Assembly (NCBI RefSeq): GCF_000300005.1
Contig: NC_018691.1
Coordinates: 1,984,001-2,048,000 of the forward strand
Direction: 5' to 3'
Length of the DNA stretch: 64,000 nucleotides
Source: Alloalcanivorax dieselolei B5
Lineage (GTDB): Bacteria > Pseudomonadota > Gammaproteobacteria > Pseudomonadales > Alcanivoracaceae
The notes beneath the pieces were generated by a model. That model did not search any database, was not told the DNA's origin, and worked only from the letters and a program-made list of their open reading frames with translations. Positions 42,852 to 53,717 of the stretch are shown piece by piece. The position numbers and the translations under genes are program-made. Every line of letters starts with the position of its first letter. Position 1 is the stretch's first letter.

Positions 42852-44174
42852 TCACAGTCTCCCCGCCCGTTTCAACGCCAGATAGGTCTGTCCCAGGCGT
42901 TCGGCGAGGCGTTCCGGGGTGGTGGCGACCACGTTGGCGCCGGCGCGGCGCAGGCGCACGTGCAGGGCTCTCCGGTGTTCCTGTTCCTGGGCGTCCGCCG
43001 CCAGCCGCAGGGCATCGTCCAGGTCCTGGACTGGCGCCTGGTGCAGGGCTTCCTGCTCGGGCAGGCGGATGTCCGCCACCATCACCAGGTGGCGCCGGCT
43101 CAGCAGCGTGACGGCAGCGAGCAGATCGTCGCTGTCCTCCGGGTGCAGCCGGCTGACCAGCACCACCAGGGAGCGGCGTTGCCAGCGGCCGTGGAAATAG
43201 CGGGCGGCCTGGCTGAAGTCGCTGGCGTGCTCCTGGGGATGCACGTCGTAGAAGCCTTTCAGCAGGGTCTGGATGCCACTGGGGCCGTGCACCGGCGCCA
43301 GCCAGCGTGGCGTGTCCCGGGAGAACAGCAGGCTGCCCACCCGGTCGCCCTGCCGCAGTGCCGACCAGGCCAGCAGCAAAGTGGCGTTGAGCCCGTGGTC
43401 GAACAGGGTCAGATCGCCCACCGGCAGCTTCATTCGTCGCCCGGCATCGAGCAGTACCCACAGGCTCTGGTTCTGTTCATCCTGGTAGTGACGGGTGATC
43501 AGATGACGGCGGCGGGCGCTGGCTTTCCAGTCGATGCGGCGCGGGCTGTCGCCGGGCTGGTATTCCCGCAATTCGTGGAATTCCAGGCCCTGGCCGCGGC
43601 GCGGCTGCTGGCGGTTGCCGAAGCGCAGCTGGCTTTTATCCACCGCCAGGGCCGCCCGGGCGATGGGGGAAAAGTCCGGATACACCGGCACGGTACGGGT
43701 GGCGGCCACCCGGCGGCGGCCCTGCCACAGGCGCGCCGGGGACGGCAGCCACACTTCGATGTCGCCGAACGTCACCGGGCCGCGCCGGGAGGGACGGTAA
43801 CGGTAGCGGACCTCGGTGATGTCCGCCGCCAGGGCCACTTCCCGCGGCAGGCCGGTGTGACTGTCGTCATCGGGGTGATGATCGGCCAGATTCCAGATCT
43901 CACCGGGTCGCCCGCCGCTCAGACGCAAAGTGATGGTCTGCGGCACCCCCACCGACAGGGCGGCGGGCAGTGAGCGCTCGGCGGCTGGCGCCGGGCGCGC
44001 GCTCAAGCGCCGGGCGTCCAGCACCGCCCATAACGCCAGCGCCAGACCGGCCAGCACCCAGACCAGCAGGGCGCTGTCGCGCCATCCGGAGGCGAAGGCC
44101 GCCGCCAGCACCGGCAGCAGGCTCAGCGCCGCCCAGCACAGCAGCAGCAACAGCAGGCGCGACCCGGGTCTCAT
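42852..44174 (-). CDS. DUF58 domain protein (MoxR partner)
   Basis: 440 aa with two N-terminal membrane helices (about 7-27 and 33-50), a beta-rich middle and the DUF58 signature EFHELREYQPGDSPRRIDWKASAR. After it, LWVLLDAGRRM occupies the place of the MIDAS strand of von Willebrand A folds, but the serines are absent (DAGRR instead of DxSxS). DUF58 proteins nearly always pair with MoxR ATPases; a scaffold or substrate-presenting role is inferred. Last gene of the nine-gene operon, starting 4 bp inside moxR; repeat A3 follows 6 bp after its stop. Confidence 0.9.
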   Translation of the reverse strand: MRPGSRLLLLLLCWAALSLLPVLAAAFASGWRDSALLVWVLAGLALALWAVLDARRLSARPAPAAERSLPAALSVGVPQTITLRLSGGRPGEIWNLADHHPDDDSHTGLPREVALAADITEVRYRYRPSRRGPVTFGDIEVWLPSPARLWQGRRRVAATRTVPVYPDFSPIARAALAVDKSQLRFGNRQQPRRGQGLEFHELREYQPGDSPRRIDWKASARRRHLITRHYQDEQNQSLWVLLDAGRRMKLPVGDLTLFDHGLNATLLLAWSALRQGDRVGSLLFSRDTPRWLAPVHGPSGIQTLLKGFYDVHPQEHASDFSQAARYFHGRWQRRSLVVLVSRLHPEDSDDLLAAVTLLSRRHLVMVADIRLPEQEALHQAPVQDLDDALRLAADAQEQEHRRALHVRLRRAGANVVATTPERLAERLGQTYLALKRAGRL

Positions 44175-45142
44175 TGACGCGGGGCCTCCACTTGCTCGAG
44201 CAGGTGGGTCAGCACCGTCTCCACGGTCTGGCCTTCCAGTTCCGCGTCCACGCCCAGGCGCAGGCGATGGCGCAGCACCGGCGGCGCCACCGCCTTGATG
44301 TCATCGGGAATGACGAAGTCACGGCCATCGAGCAGGGCGTAGCTTTTCGCCGCCCGGGCCAGGGCAATACTGGCACGCGGACTGGCTCCCTGAACCAGGG
44401 CCGGGTGATCGCGGGTGGCGCGGGCCAGACGCAGCAGGTAATCGAGGATGGCGTCGTCCAGCAGCACCTGTTCCGCCCAGCGGCTCAAGGAGAGCACGCC
44501 GGCGCTGTCGGTGACGGCACTGAGCCCGGCGTCGTCGAGACTGTCCGCCAGGGTGCCGTCCAGCACCATGCGCAGCATCCGCGCCTCGTCTTCCTGTTCC
44601 GGGTAGTCGATCAGGATCTTGAACAGAAAACGGTCCAGCTCCGCCTCCGGCAACGGGTAGGTTCCTTCCTGGTCCAGCGGGTTCTGGGTGGCCAGGACCA
44701 CGAACGGCGGCGCCAGACTGAAGCTTTCGCCCTCGATGGTGATCTGCCGCTCCTGCATCACTTCCAGCAAGGCCGCCTGGGTCTTGGCCGGCGCCCGGTT
44801 GATCTCGTCCGCCAGCAGCAGATTGGTGAAGGCCGGCCCCTTGCGGATATGGAAGGTGGCGTTGCCGGCGTCGTAGATGGCATGGCCGGTGACGTCGGTG
44901 GGCATCAGATCCGGGGTGAACTGGATGCGCTGAAAGTCGAGTTTCAGCACCCGTGCCAGGCTCCGCGCCAGCAGCGTTTTGCCCAGTCCCGGCACGCCTT
45001 CGATCAGCACGTGTCCGCCAGTGATCAGGGCGATCAGCACCTGGCGGGTGACTCCGGGTTGCCCGATCAGCACCCGGTTCAGTTGCGCCTCGATGTCGGC
45101 GGCCAGGGCGGTGGCCTGTTCCAGGGTTTCAGCGGTTTTCAT
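44171..45142 (-). CDS. MoxR-family AAA+ ATPase
   Basis: 323 aa chaperone-like ATPase. Walker A GVPGLGKT at about 49-56, Walker B LLLADEINRAPAK, sensor 1 VLATQNPLDQEGTYPLPEAELDRF and the C-terminal lid with GASPRASIAL (sensor 2 Arg). MoxR proteins assemble or activate complexes with VWA/DUF58 partners. The ATG at 45142 is chosen because it overlaps the upstream gene's stop (ATGA) and begins the family fold; the longer ORF reads back into the DUF4350 gene. Fits the membrane gene set around it. Confidence 0.95.
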   Translation of the reverse strand: MKTAETLEQATALAADIEAQLNRVLIGQPGVTRQVLIALITGGHVLIEGVPGLGKTLLARSLARVLKLDFQRIQFTPDLMPTDVTGHAIYDAGNATFHIRKGPAFTNLLLADEINRAPAKTQAALLEVMQERQITIEGESFSLAPPFVVLATQNPLDQEGTYPLPEAELDRFLFKILIDYPEQEDEARMLRMVLDGTLADSLDDAGLSAVTDSAGVLSLSRWAEQVLLDDAILDYLLRLARATRDHPALVQGASPRASIALARAAKSYALLDGRDFVIPDDIKAVAPPVLRHRLRLGVDAELEGQTVETVLTHLLEQVEAPRQ

Positions 45143-46464
45143 GGTTGACTCCTGATCCTCTGCCTGACCTGTTGCAACAGCGCCACCATGGCCACGCATT
45201 GAGCGCGGTCGGCGGGGGTTTGCTCCAGGGCTTGGGAAAGCGTGTGTTCGGGGATGTCCAGACGCTTGGCGGTCAACGCCAGGGCCTTGACCGGGTCCGC
45301 GTGTTGCAGGGCGATGCGGCGCTGGATCTGCTGGCGCAGGGACGCCAGCAGTCGGTCGCTCTGGCCGGTGCGCCAATGGAAATGGCCAATGGCCCGCAAA
45401 TGACCGAGATAATCGGTGTGCTGGCGGGCCGGATCGCGCCACAAGGGCCCGCGGCGTGGCAGCCGCCGCCACAACCAGAATGCCAGCGCCAGCACCAGCG
45501 CCAGAATGAGGGGCCAGAATCGCTCCCACAGCCATATTGGCAGCGGCGGGATATCGATTCCACGTACGAACCATACCGGTCCCCGGGCAGTCAGGTCGGC
45601 CAGCAGCCGGGCGTGGTCAAAATGGTGCAGGTGCTGGTTGTCCCACAGTCCCAGCTCGGTAAGCACGGTGACGGTGCCGCCGCCCACCCGGAAACGCAGC
45701 AGGGTTTCGCCGGCCTCGTTGCTGGCGGAGGCTTCCAGTACCTGCGTCGGCTCGCCGGTGGAATCGTCTATCGGCAGGGGGGTGTAAAGCAGCCGTATCG
45801 GCGTCTCGCTCTGCAGCAGCCGGGGCTGGTCGCCCAGATTGTGGGTCGCCGCCGGCGGCTGCCAGTGTTGCGGTGCCTGACAGGTGAGGACCTCGCATTG
45901 ATGCAGCCGCTCCTTGGAGGCATCACCACTAAGGCAATACTCCAGAAACCAGTCTTCCATCGGCCGGAAACGGTCGAACAGCAGGGCCAGCGGGTCTTCT
46001 TCATTATCCTCGCGGGGCAGGGCCTCTACCTCCACCTCGAACAGGGACAGCAGCGAGTCCGGATCGCGGCGCTGTTGCTCGCTTTCGTCCTGTTCCGTTT
46101 CCTCCTCGGCGAACCAGCCGCTGGAGGGCGGCAGGTAGCGCGCGGCAATGATCAGATTGCCGCCGTCGTGAACCCAGTTGAGCAGATCCAATTGCCGCTC
46201 GTAGCCCAGCGAGCCACGGTCGCCATCGAGGATCAGGGTGGTATCGGTGTCCGGCAACGGAAACAGGGCGCGGGTGCTGAAGATGCGGCGGCTGGGCCGC
46301 CCCCAGTGGTCCAGCAGCTGTTGTGCGGCGAGGTACGGATTATTGCGCACGCTGGCGTCCGGTGAGGCCGGCGCGGCGTATTGCACCGGTACCGTGGCCA
46401 GGAAGTAGCCCGCCACCAGCGCCACCAGCAGCACCAGCACCAGATAGGGCCACCAGCGCTTCAT
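45139..46464 (-). CDS. DUF4350 membrane protein
   Basis: 441 aa. An N-terminal membrane helix (about 5-25) leads into the DUF4350 domain (NNPYLAAQQLLDHWG, TLILDGDRGSLGYERQLDLLNWVHDGGNLIIAARY), a class-I-amidotransferase-like fold without obvious catalytic residues. A C-terminal membrane helix (LPIWLWERFWPLILALVLAL) is followed by a cytosolic tail. The middle insert is acidic (EEETEQDESEQQ). The start at 46464 overlaps the DUF4129 stop (ATGA). Function unknown; family members co-occur with MoxR/DUF58. Confidence 0.85.
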   Translation of the reverse strand: MKRWWPYLVLVLLVALVAGYFLATVPVQYAAPASPDASVRNNPYLAAQQLLDHWGRPSRRIFSTRALFPLPDTDTTLILDGDRGSLGYERQLDLLNWVHDGGNLIIAARYLPPSSGWFAEEETEQDESEQQRRDPDSLLSLFEVEVEALPREDNEEDPLALLFDRFRPMEDWFLEYCLSGDASKERLHQCEVLTCQAPQHWQPPAATHNLGDQPRLLQSETPIRLLYTPLPIDDSTGEPTQVLEASASNEAGETLLRFRVGGGTVTVLTELGLWDNQHLHHFDHARLLADLTARGPVWFVRGIDIPPLPIWLWERFWPLILALVLALAFWLWRRLPRRGPLWRDPARQHTDYLGHLRAIGHFHWRTGQSDRLLASLRQQIQRRIALQHADPVKALALTAKRLDIPEHTLSQALEQTPADRAQCVAMVALLQQVRQRIRSQP

Positions 46465-47954
46465 GATGCTGCCTCCGCGCTGTTCAGCTGTTGCCAGCGC
46501 AGCAGCAACTGGCGCGCCTGTTCCGGCGTCACTGGCTGATGGGCCCAGGCGATGCGCGTCCATTGCTGTATCAGGTCGGCCAGATACGTCACTCTGGCGT
46601 CGTCACCGAGCAGGTGGCGGTAGGCATGCAGACAATCCCGTTCGGTGGCGCCGGGAGTGAGCCGGGTGGGGTGGCTCTGAAACAGGGTCACCAGGGCATG
46701 GCGTAGTAACAGCGCCAGCGCGGCGCGCACATCGTTGCTGGCCAGCGCCTGCTCCACGCCGTTGCCCAGATCGTCCGGCAAGGACTCGGCGCGGGTATCC
46801 AGACCCGCCACGCTCACCGGCATCTCCAGGGATTTGGAACGTCCGCTTTTCAGGGCACCGCGGTTGCGGAACAGGGCCAGCAGCAGGAACACGATCAGAG
46901 CCACCAGCACCAGACTGGCGAGCACCGTGACCAGCCGATCCGGCAGTTGCCAGTCACTGCCGGCGCGGTCGCGATCCGCGTGGTCACTGTTGAACACCTG
47001 GTCAAGCAGGTGGTTCCACCAACTGTCGTTGTCATCGCCGCGCAAGGACGGGCGCAGTTGGCGCTCCTCGCGAATTTCCACCGGCATGAACTGCTCGCCC
47101 GCCAGTAGTTCGATAGCCGCTTGCTTGGGGTCTTCCGGTTCGGTTTGCGCCGCCGGTGCCGGATGGGGCATCACGGTAAGCATCAGCAGCAGCGCCAGGG
47201 TGGTGACGCCGAGCGCCCGGCGGCGCCGGCCGATACGGTCCAGCCCCAGTTGCAGATCCCAGCCTTCCAGCCAAGTGCGCTGATTAAGATAGAGGGAAAA
47301 AGCGGCGGCCACGTAGAGCGGCTCGGTGATGGTCAGCGTCAGATACCAGGCCAGCGCCGCCAGCCCCTGATGCAAATAGTTCTGTTCGCTGAACCAGACA
47401 CTGAACTCCATGTTGAAGTCCCAGGGCACCAGCGTCAGCACCAGCACCATCAGGCCGGTGAGCAGCACTTGCTCGAGGGTCACCATCAACGCCATGAGCG
47501 TGCCGGCCCGCTGCCCGGGCGGACTCAGCAGCACCTGGATGCGGGACGAGGCCTGGGCGCCGCGGCAGCCTTCCAACTGCCAGATGCCGGTCAACAGGCC
47601 CCGAAACGGGCTCAGCCGGCGCCAGGTCAACTGCCCGACCAGTCCGTTCAGGCCATAGTCCGGGAAGCGCTTGAGCAGGGTCCAGGCGTTGGGGTAGTCA
47701 CCGAACAAGGCATGGCTGAAAAACGCCAGCAGCGGTCTTTCCCAGAGCGGCTTCAACCACCAGAACACCAGTACCGGCCAGAGGCTTTCCAGGCCGATGG
47801 ACAGGGCGCTGAGCAGGGCGTAGGGCAGTGCCGTGAACAGCAGCCATACCAGAGTGACCTGGCGCCACCAGCGGCGGTAGAAACGGGTACCCAGATCCAT
47901 GGCCTGCCAGGGAGAGCGGGGCGCCAGGCGGGCGCGCAGATTATTCAGATCCAT
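46461..47954 (-). CDS. DUF4129 multi-pass membrane protein
   Basis: 497 aa. The N-terminal half has five or six membrane helices (for example VTLVWLLFTALPYALLSAL and LEQVLLTGLMVLVLTLV). A periplasmic loop rich in charged residues lies around 270-335, then a further helix (VTVLASLVLVALIVFLLLALF). The C-terminal cytosolic domain has the DUF4129 pattern (VRAALALLLRHALVTLFQ, ATERDCLHAYRHL). DUF4129 domains are common beside transglutaminase or MoxR genes. Overlaps both neighbours; function unknown. Confidence 0.82.
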   Translation of the reverse strand: MDLNNLRARLAPRSPWQAMDLGTRFYRRWWRQVTLVWLLFTALPYALLSALSIGLESLWPVLVFWWLKPLWERPLLAFFSHALFGDYPNAWTLLKRFPDYGLNGLVGQLTWRRLSPFRGLLTGIWQLEGCRGAQASSRIQVLLSPPGQRAGTLMALMVTLEQVLLTGLMVLVLTLVPWDFNMEFSVWFSEQNYLHQGLAALAWYLTLTITEPLYVAAAFSLYLNQRTWLEGWDLQLGLDRIGRRRRALGVTTLALLLMLTVMPHPAPAAQTEPEDPKQAAIELLAGEQFMPVEIREERQLRPSLRGDDNDSWWNHLLDQVFNSDHADRDRAGSDWQLPDRLVTVLASLVLVALIVFLLLALFRNRGALKSGRSKSLEMPVSVAGLDTRAESLPDDLGNGVEQALASNDVRAALALLLRHALVTLFQSHPTRLTPGATERDCLHAYRHLLGDDARVTYLADLIQQWTRIAWAHQPVTPEQARQLLLRWQQLNSAEAAS

Positions 47955-48906
47955 GACGCCCCGCGAACAGCAAATAGAAGTAAAGCAGGGCCCAGCTGAT
48001 GCCGCCGACGGTGTATTTGATCTGGGCGTCCAGCTCCCGGGAGGACCAGAACGCCTCGATCATCGCCGCCAGCACCAGCAGCAGGAACACGCCGTACATG
48101 ACCGGCAGGGTTTCCCGTGCCGCCCGGCGCAAGGCGTCCACTCGTCGCCAGGAACCCGGCGCCACCAACGACCAGCCCAGGCGCAGCCCGGCGCCGCCGG
48201 CCAGCACGATGGCGGTCAGCTCCGGCGCCCCATGGGCAATGACGAAGGTGTAGAACGGCTGCCCGGCGCCTACCAGGGTCAGGTGGGCGGCGGCGGCGCC
48301 AAGGAAACTACCGTTGAACAGCATCACCACCAGGGAGCCGATGCCGAACAACACGCCTCCGGCGAAGGTGCGGAAGGCGATGCCGACGTTGTTGTAGATG
48401 TAGTAGCCGAACATCATCAGATCGTCGGCCCGGTTGCGGTCGCTGCTGTCGCGCAGATCCGGGTGGTACATGTTTTCCAGATCGCTGACGCCGTTGCCGT
48501 CCACCACGGTATGCACCAGTTCCGGGTCGTGCAGGATCATGGCCGCGACCAGACCGGCGGAGAGCAGGAAGGCGAGGGCGCTGATCAGATGCCAGCGCCA
48601 CATGGCGCGCACCGCGCGCGGGAAGTCACCGCGCAGGAACGCCGCCAGCCTCGGCATCAACGGCGCCCGGTGACGGTAGAGTTGGCGATGGGCACGGAGC
48701 ATCAGGTCGTTCAGGTAGTCCTGCAGTACCAGGCTGTAGCCCCTTTCCCGCGACAGCGCCAACTGATGGCACAGGTCCTGGTAGTCGTCGGTGAAGCGCG
48801 ACAAATCCACGTTCTTGGGCCGCTGCTTCTTCTCCAGCGCCGCCAGGCCCTGTTCAAGGCGGCGCCATTGAGGCTGATAGCGCTGTTCGAACTGGCTTTG
48901 TCTCAT
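47941..48906 (-). CDS. Stage II sporulation protein M-like (DUF95) membrane protein
   Basis: 321 aa with a cytosolic N-terminal region of about 95 residues and six or so membrane helices. SpoIIM-like features are YIYNNVGIAFRTFAGGVLFGIGS and FVIAHGAPELTAIVLAGGAGLRLG. In sporulators SpoIIM belongs to the peptidoglycan-degrading engulfment machine; this organism is not expected to sporulate, so another membrane function is likely. Its stop overlaps the DUF4129 start by 14 bp. Confidence 0.87.
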   Translation of the reverse strand: MRQSQFEQRYQPQWRRLEQGLAALEKKQRPKNVDLSRFTDDYQDLCHQLALSRERGYSLVLQDYLNDLMLRAHRQLYRHRAPLMPRLAAFLRGDFPRAVRAMWRWHLISALAFLLSAGLVAAMILHDPELVHTVVDGNGVSDLENMYHPDLRDSSDRNRADDLMMFGYYIYNNVGIAFRTFAGGVLFGIGSLVVMLFNGSFLGAAAAHLTLVGAGQPFYTFVIAHGAPELTAIVLAGGAGLRLGWSLVAPGSWRRVDALRRAARETLPVMYGVFLLLVLAAMIEAFWSSRELDAQIKYTVGGISWALLYFYLLFAGRHGSE

Positions 48907-49566
48907 GCCGCCCCCAGTACGTGATTGACCACCCGGCGTAACCGGGCCAGGGCGGCATCATCGTTGAGTTCCGGATAAGCCAGCCTGGCCAGTTCCCGTT
49001 GACGCTCCTCGGACAGCCGTGGGCCACGGTCATGAAAGGCCAGCAGCACCAATTGGTCGCCACGGTCCAACGGCCAATCCGGCGGCTCTCCACCGCTGTC
49101 ACCGGGAGCGGGACGGGTTTGCGATGCGGGCACGTGAATCACCAGAGTGTCGGCGGCGAGATCGCCCAGCCGTTGCTGGCGGGAGGAGACCAGCATCACC
49201 ACGAAGCCGGTCAGGTAGGCGAACGGGAACAGATCGGCGGTGCGTAGCAGATTGCGCACCAGCGAGCCGCTCAAGCCCACCGGAGCGCCGTTGCCGTGCA
49301 CCACCGCCAGGCCCATCATCGCCTTGCCCGGCGTGCGCCCCTGCCGGAACACCTCGAACAGCACCGGGTAAAACCATTCCAGCAGGAACAACAGCAATAA
49401 ATAGAGACCGGAGCCGCCACGGCCCAGCAACGTCAGGGGCGTGGCCACCACCATCAGAATCAGGCCTCGGATCATCAAATCGATGCCGTAGGCCATGCCG
49501 CGCGGTAGCGGCCCGGCCAGGGACAAGGTCAGCCGAGCGCCTTCCGGCGTATCAATGTGCAGACGT

Positions 49567-49586
<20 letters not shown>
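48903..49586 (-). CDS. RDD family membrane protein
   Basis: 227 aa. RDD domain with three to four helices: GMAYGIDLMIRGLILMVVATPL (the Arg/Asp motif is split as Y-G-I-D), EVFRQGRTPGKAMMGLAVV and the C-terminal soluble tail LVLLAFHDRGPRLSEERQRELA. The start is GTG at 49586, overlapping the DUF2069 stop by 20 bp; no ATG fits. RDD proteins next to SpoIIM and DUF58/MoxR genes are a recurrent but undefined association. Confidence 0.85.
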
Positions 49587-50854
<1,268 letters not shown>

Positions 50855-51028
50855 GGCCTCGCTCCCCTTGAGAAATAGTGGGCGGTGTCGTCCCCGTAGT
50901 CGGCGGCGCTCGCGAAAGCCCACGATTGTACGGCAGTGGATGGCGTTTGTGGGAGATTCCATGTCTCGCGGGAAGATGATAGGGGGCGCGACTTGACCTC
51001 CTGCTTTTATTTGGCGATCCAGTGAACG

Positions 51029-52366
51029 ATGGGAAAAAAGAAACCGATGACGGACAAGGACGAGACACCGCTGATTCCCTTTCGCGTCCGTATGCAGTCG
51101 CTGGTGGCGTTCCTGCGCTTGCTGCGGCGCCAGTTCGTCGAGGACGGTTGCCTGTCCTCGGCGGCGGCGCTCACCTATACCACCTTGTTTGCCATCGTTC
51201 CGGTGATGACGGTGATGTTCACGGTGATATCGGCGCTCCCGGCGCTCAACGAACGGGGGCTGGCGATTCGTCAGTGGGCGTTTCAGTATTTCGTGCCGTC
51301 CGCCGGTGATCAGATTCTTCGCCATCTGGAAGGCTTCTCCCGGCAGGCCACCAATCTCACCGTGGTGGGCGCCCTGTTCCTGGTGGTCACCTCGGTGTTG
51401 ATGTTGCGCACCATCGAGCAGTCATTGAACCGCATCTGGCGTATCGGCAAGCCGCGCAAGGGGCTGACTAGTCTGATGATGTACTGGGCGGTGCTGTCTC
51501 TGGGGCCGATACTGCTGGGCGTCGGTCTGGGTATCAGTTCCTACCTCACTTCCGTTTCCCTGGTCACCGATACCGTGGCGTATCTGGGCGGCGACCGTTT
51601 CTGGCTGCGCGCCTTGCCGGTGGTGATGACCACCGGTTTACTCTCGCTGCTGTATATCGTGGTGCCGAATACCTCGGTACCGATTCGGCAGGGGGTGCTC
51701 GGTGCTTTGCTGGCGGCCTTGGCGTTTGAACTGGCCAAGGGCGGGTTCGCGTTCTTCATCCGGCAGGTGCCCAGTTATCAGGTCATCTATGGTGCCTTTG
51801 CCATGGTGCCGGTGTTTCTGTTGTGGATTTATATTTCCTGGATCATCGTTCTCGCCGGCGCCGAGCTGGTGCGGGGCCTGGTGGTGTTCGAGGAATTTCG
51901 ACGCCGGGTGCCGCGCACCCAGTCGCTGCTGCGATTGCTGTGCCTGCTGTGGACACGACAACGTAACGGGGAAGTGCTACGTCATAATGAGGTACAGCGT
52001 GTGCTGCGGGACGCCGGCGTCACCCACTGGGACGAATTCCGCAATCTGCTGGAGGATCGTGGATTGATTCGCCGCACCGACGATGGCGGTTACATGCTCA
52101 GCGGAGATTTACGTTCGTTGACCCTGGCGGATCTGCTCGCCATGTTACCCTGGACCAGCGAGCAGCAACTGAACGTCAACGCTCAGGGGCTGGAGCCCTG
52201 GGAGACGGTGCTCAAGGCACGCTGCGATCAGGCGCGCGAGGGCATGCGTGCGCCGTTGTCGTTTCCCCTGGAAACGCTGTTCGAGAATCAGTTGTCGGAA
52301 ACCGGCCCCGATCCCGACCTCAGTGATGAGGGGGCCGGTCATCGAAAAGAGGATGAACGATCATGA
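51029..52366 (+). CDS. YihY/virulence factor BrkB family membrane protein
   Basis: 445 aa. The YihY fold has about six membrane helices (LTYTTLFAIVPVMTVMFTVIS, LTVVGALFLVVTSVLMLRTIEQSLNRIW, YGAFAMVPVFLLWIYISWIIVLAGAELV). It is followed by a cytosolic winged-helix-like C-terminal extension of about 140 residues, a form common in gammaproteobacteria. Despite old RNase BN labels the function is unsettled. A second ATG 18 bp downstream is also possible. Overlaps the acylphosphatase gene by 4 bp. Confidence 0.9.
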   Translation: MGKKKPMTDKDETPLIPFRVRMQSLVAFLRLLRRQFVEDGCLSSAAALTYTTLFAIVPVMTVMFTVISALPALNERGLAIRQWAFQYFVPSAGDQILRHLEGFSRQATNLTVVGALFLVVTSVLMLRTIEQSLNRIWRIGKPRKGLTSLMMYWAVLSLGPILLGVGLGISSYLTSVSLVTDTVAYLGGDRFWLRALPVVMTTGLLSLLYIVVPNTSVPIRQGVLGALLAALAFELAKGGFAFFIRQVPSYQVIYGAFAMVPVFLLWIYISWIIVLAGAELVRGLVVFEEFRRRVPRTQSLLRLLCLLWTRQRNGEVLRHNEVQRVLRDAGVTHWDEFRNLLEDRGLIRRTDDGGYMLSGDLRSLTLADLLAMLPWTSEQQLNVNAQGLEPWETVLKARCDQAREGMRAPLSFPLETLFENQLSETGPDPDLSDEGAGHRKEDERS

Positions 52367-52632
52367 TTGCCCGTCAAGTGGTGGTGCGCGGCCGCGTTCA
52401 GGGCGTGCTTTTTCGTGCCAGCACCTGTGATGAAGCCCGCCGGTGTGGCGTGGTGGGCTGGGTCCGCAATCTCGAGGATGGAGGCGTGGAGGCCTGGCTT
52501 GAGGGTAGCGAGGAAGCGGTCAGCGCCTTGCTGGCCTGGATGCGCCGTGGCCCTGCCCGCGCGCGCGTCACCGATGTGACGCAAACTGAACGCAGCCCGA
52601 GGGGCTACGAGGACTTCGAGGTATCCTGGTGA
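52363..52632 (+). CDS. acyP: Acylphosphatase
   Basis: Small enzyme (89 aa) hydrolysing acyl phosphates. The catalytic pair R18 (GRVQGVLFR) and N36 (VVGWVRN) sits in the usual places, and the C-terminus GYEDFEV matches the family. The start overlaps the yihY stop (ATGA), and the stop overlaps the next start (GTGA). Confidence 0.94.
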   Translation: MIARQVVVRGRVQGVLFRASTCDEARRCGVVGWVRNLEDGGVEAWLEGSEEAVSALLAWMRRGPARARVTDVTQTERSPRGYEDFEVSW

Positions 52633-53516
52633 AACAGGTTGAACTGGTGAACGGCGATCTGCGCTTTCCGGCGCTGCTGACCGGTGACGGCGAGCCGGTA
52701 TTGTTGCTGCATGGCTTTCCGGATACCCATGAGAATTGGGCCGATATCATGCAGCGGCTGGCGGGCGCCGGTTATACCGCGGTGGCCCCGGCATTGCGTG
52801 GTTACGCGCCGTCCTGTCAGCCCGGCAGCGGTGACTATGCACTGACCGCCGCGCTGGAGGATCTGATGGCCTTCACCGATCAACTGGGCGGGCGTGTGCA
52901 TCTGATCGGCCACGATTGGGGCGCGGTGCTGGGCTACCTGGCCTGTGCGCGCTACCCGGAAACCTTCAGCTCTTTTTCCGCGCTGGCGATACCGCCTTTG
53001 AAACGCTTGCCCCAGGCGCTGCTGCGGGTGCCGGAACAATTGGGTCTGAGCGCCTATATTCCGTTTTTCCAACTGCCGCTGGCGGCGGAAACCTGGCTCA
53101 ACCGCAACGACCTGGACGGTGTCGCCACCCTGTGGCGGCGCTGGTCACCGGGTTGGGAAGCCGGCCGCTACCTGGAGCAGGCCAAGCACACCCTGGCCCA
53201 ACCCGGCGTCTTGTCCGCCGCCCTGGGCTGGTACCGGCACTTGCCCCGGCTATGGCGCCGGGACCTGCGTCAGGCCAGCAAGACACTGCTGGGAGAAACC
53301 CGGGTTCCGACCCAGGTGTTGCTCGGCGAAAGCGACGGCTGCATGAGCCCGCGCCTGCTGGATCACACCATCTATCCCAGCGACTTCCCCGAAGGCCTCC
53401 ACGTCAAAACCCTGGCCGACGCCGGCCACTTCCTGCACCTGCAACAACCGGACGCCGTGGCGGCGCTGTTGGTGGAGCACATTCGAAAAGAAGAGAACAA
53501 GACAGTTGACAGTTGA
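52629..53516 (+). CDS. Alpha/beta hydrolase, epoxide-hydrolase-like
   Basis: 295 aa. Oxyanion motif HGFPDTHENW at about 29-38, and nucleophile elbow GHDWGA with D96, the aspartate nucleophile of epoxide hydrolases and haloalkane dehalogenases. A cap domain follows, with the acid in LGESDGCMSP and the His in DAGHFLHLQQPD. Epoxide hydrolase is more likely than dehalogenase, but not proven. Starts with GTG at 52629 inside GTGA. Its last residues (KTVDS) and stop lie in the arm of repeat A4. Confidence 0.85.
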   Translation: MKQVELVNGDLRFPALLTGDGEPVLLLHGFPDTHENWADIMQRLAGAGYTAVAPALRGYAPSCQPGSGDYALTAALEDLMAFTDQLGGRVHLIGHDWGAVLGYLACARYPETFSSFSALAIPPLKRLPQALLRVPEQLGLSAYIPFFQLPLAAETWLNRNDLDGVATLWRRWSPGWEAGRYLEQAKHTLAQPGVLSAALGWYRHLPRLWRRDLRQASKTLLGETRVPTQVLLGESDGCMSPRLLDHTIYPSDFPEGLHVKTLADAGHFLHLQQPDAVAALLVEHIRKEENKTVDS

Positions 53517-53711
53517 TAGTGGACAGTTGACAGCGAAAAGACCAAGTAGTCTGATCTTTAGCCGCTGTGGGAAGCTTGCTTGCAAGCGAATGGGATTTGC
53601 TCAAGTGTTCAGCAATATTCGCTTGCAAGCAAGCTTCCCGCAGTAGCTAAGGCTCACCCGTTTTTGTTTTTCTTTTTTTCGCTGTCAACTGTCCACTATC
53701 AACTGTCAACT
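53504..53711. repeat. Family A bracket element A4 with nested B-like hairpin
   Basis: Left arm at 53504-53531 and right arm at 53684-53711, each with four 7-mers in exact inverted order, extended by AGCGAAAA / TTTTTTCGC. The core has a family B-like hairpin at 53564-53591 and 53617-53643 (GTGGGAAGCTTGCTTGCAAGC and its complement). It lies between convergent genes; the left arm ends the alpha/beta hydrolase gene. Confidence 0.86.
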
Positions 53712-53717
53712 ACCTTT

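Noticed and set aside
42852-48906. Sporulation system (SpoIIM)
   Set aside because: No other sporulation genes and a Gram-negative gene set; SpoIIM-like domain occurs widely outside sporulation.
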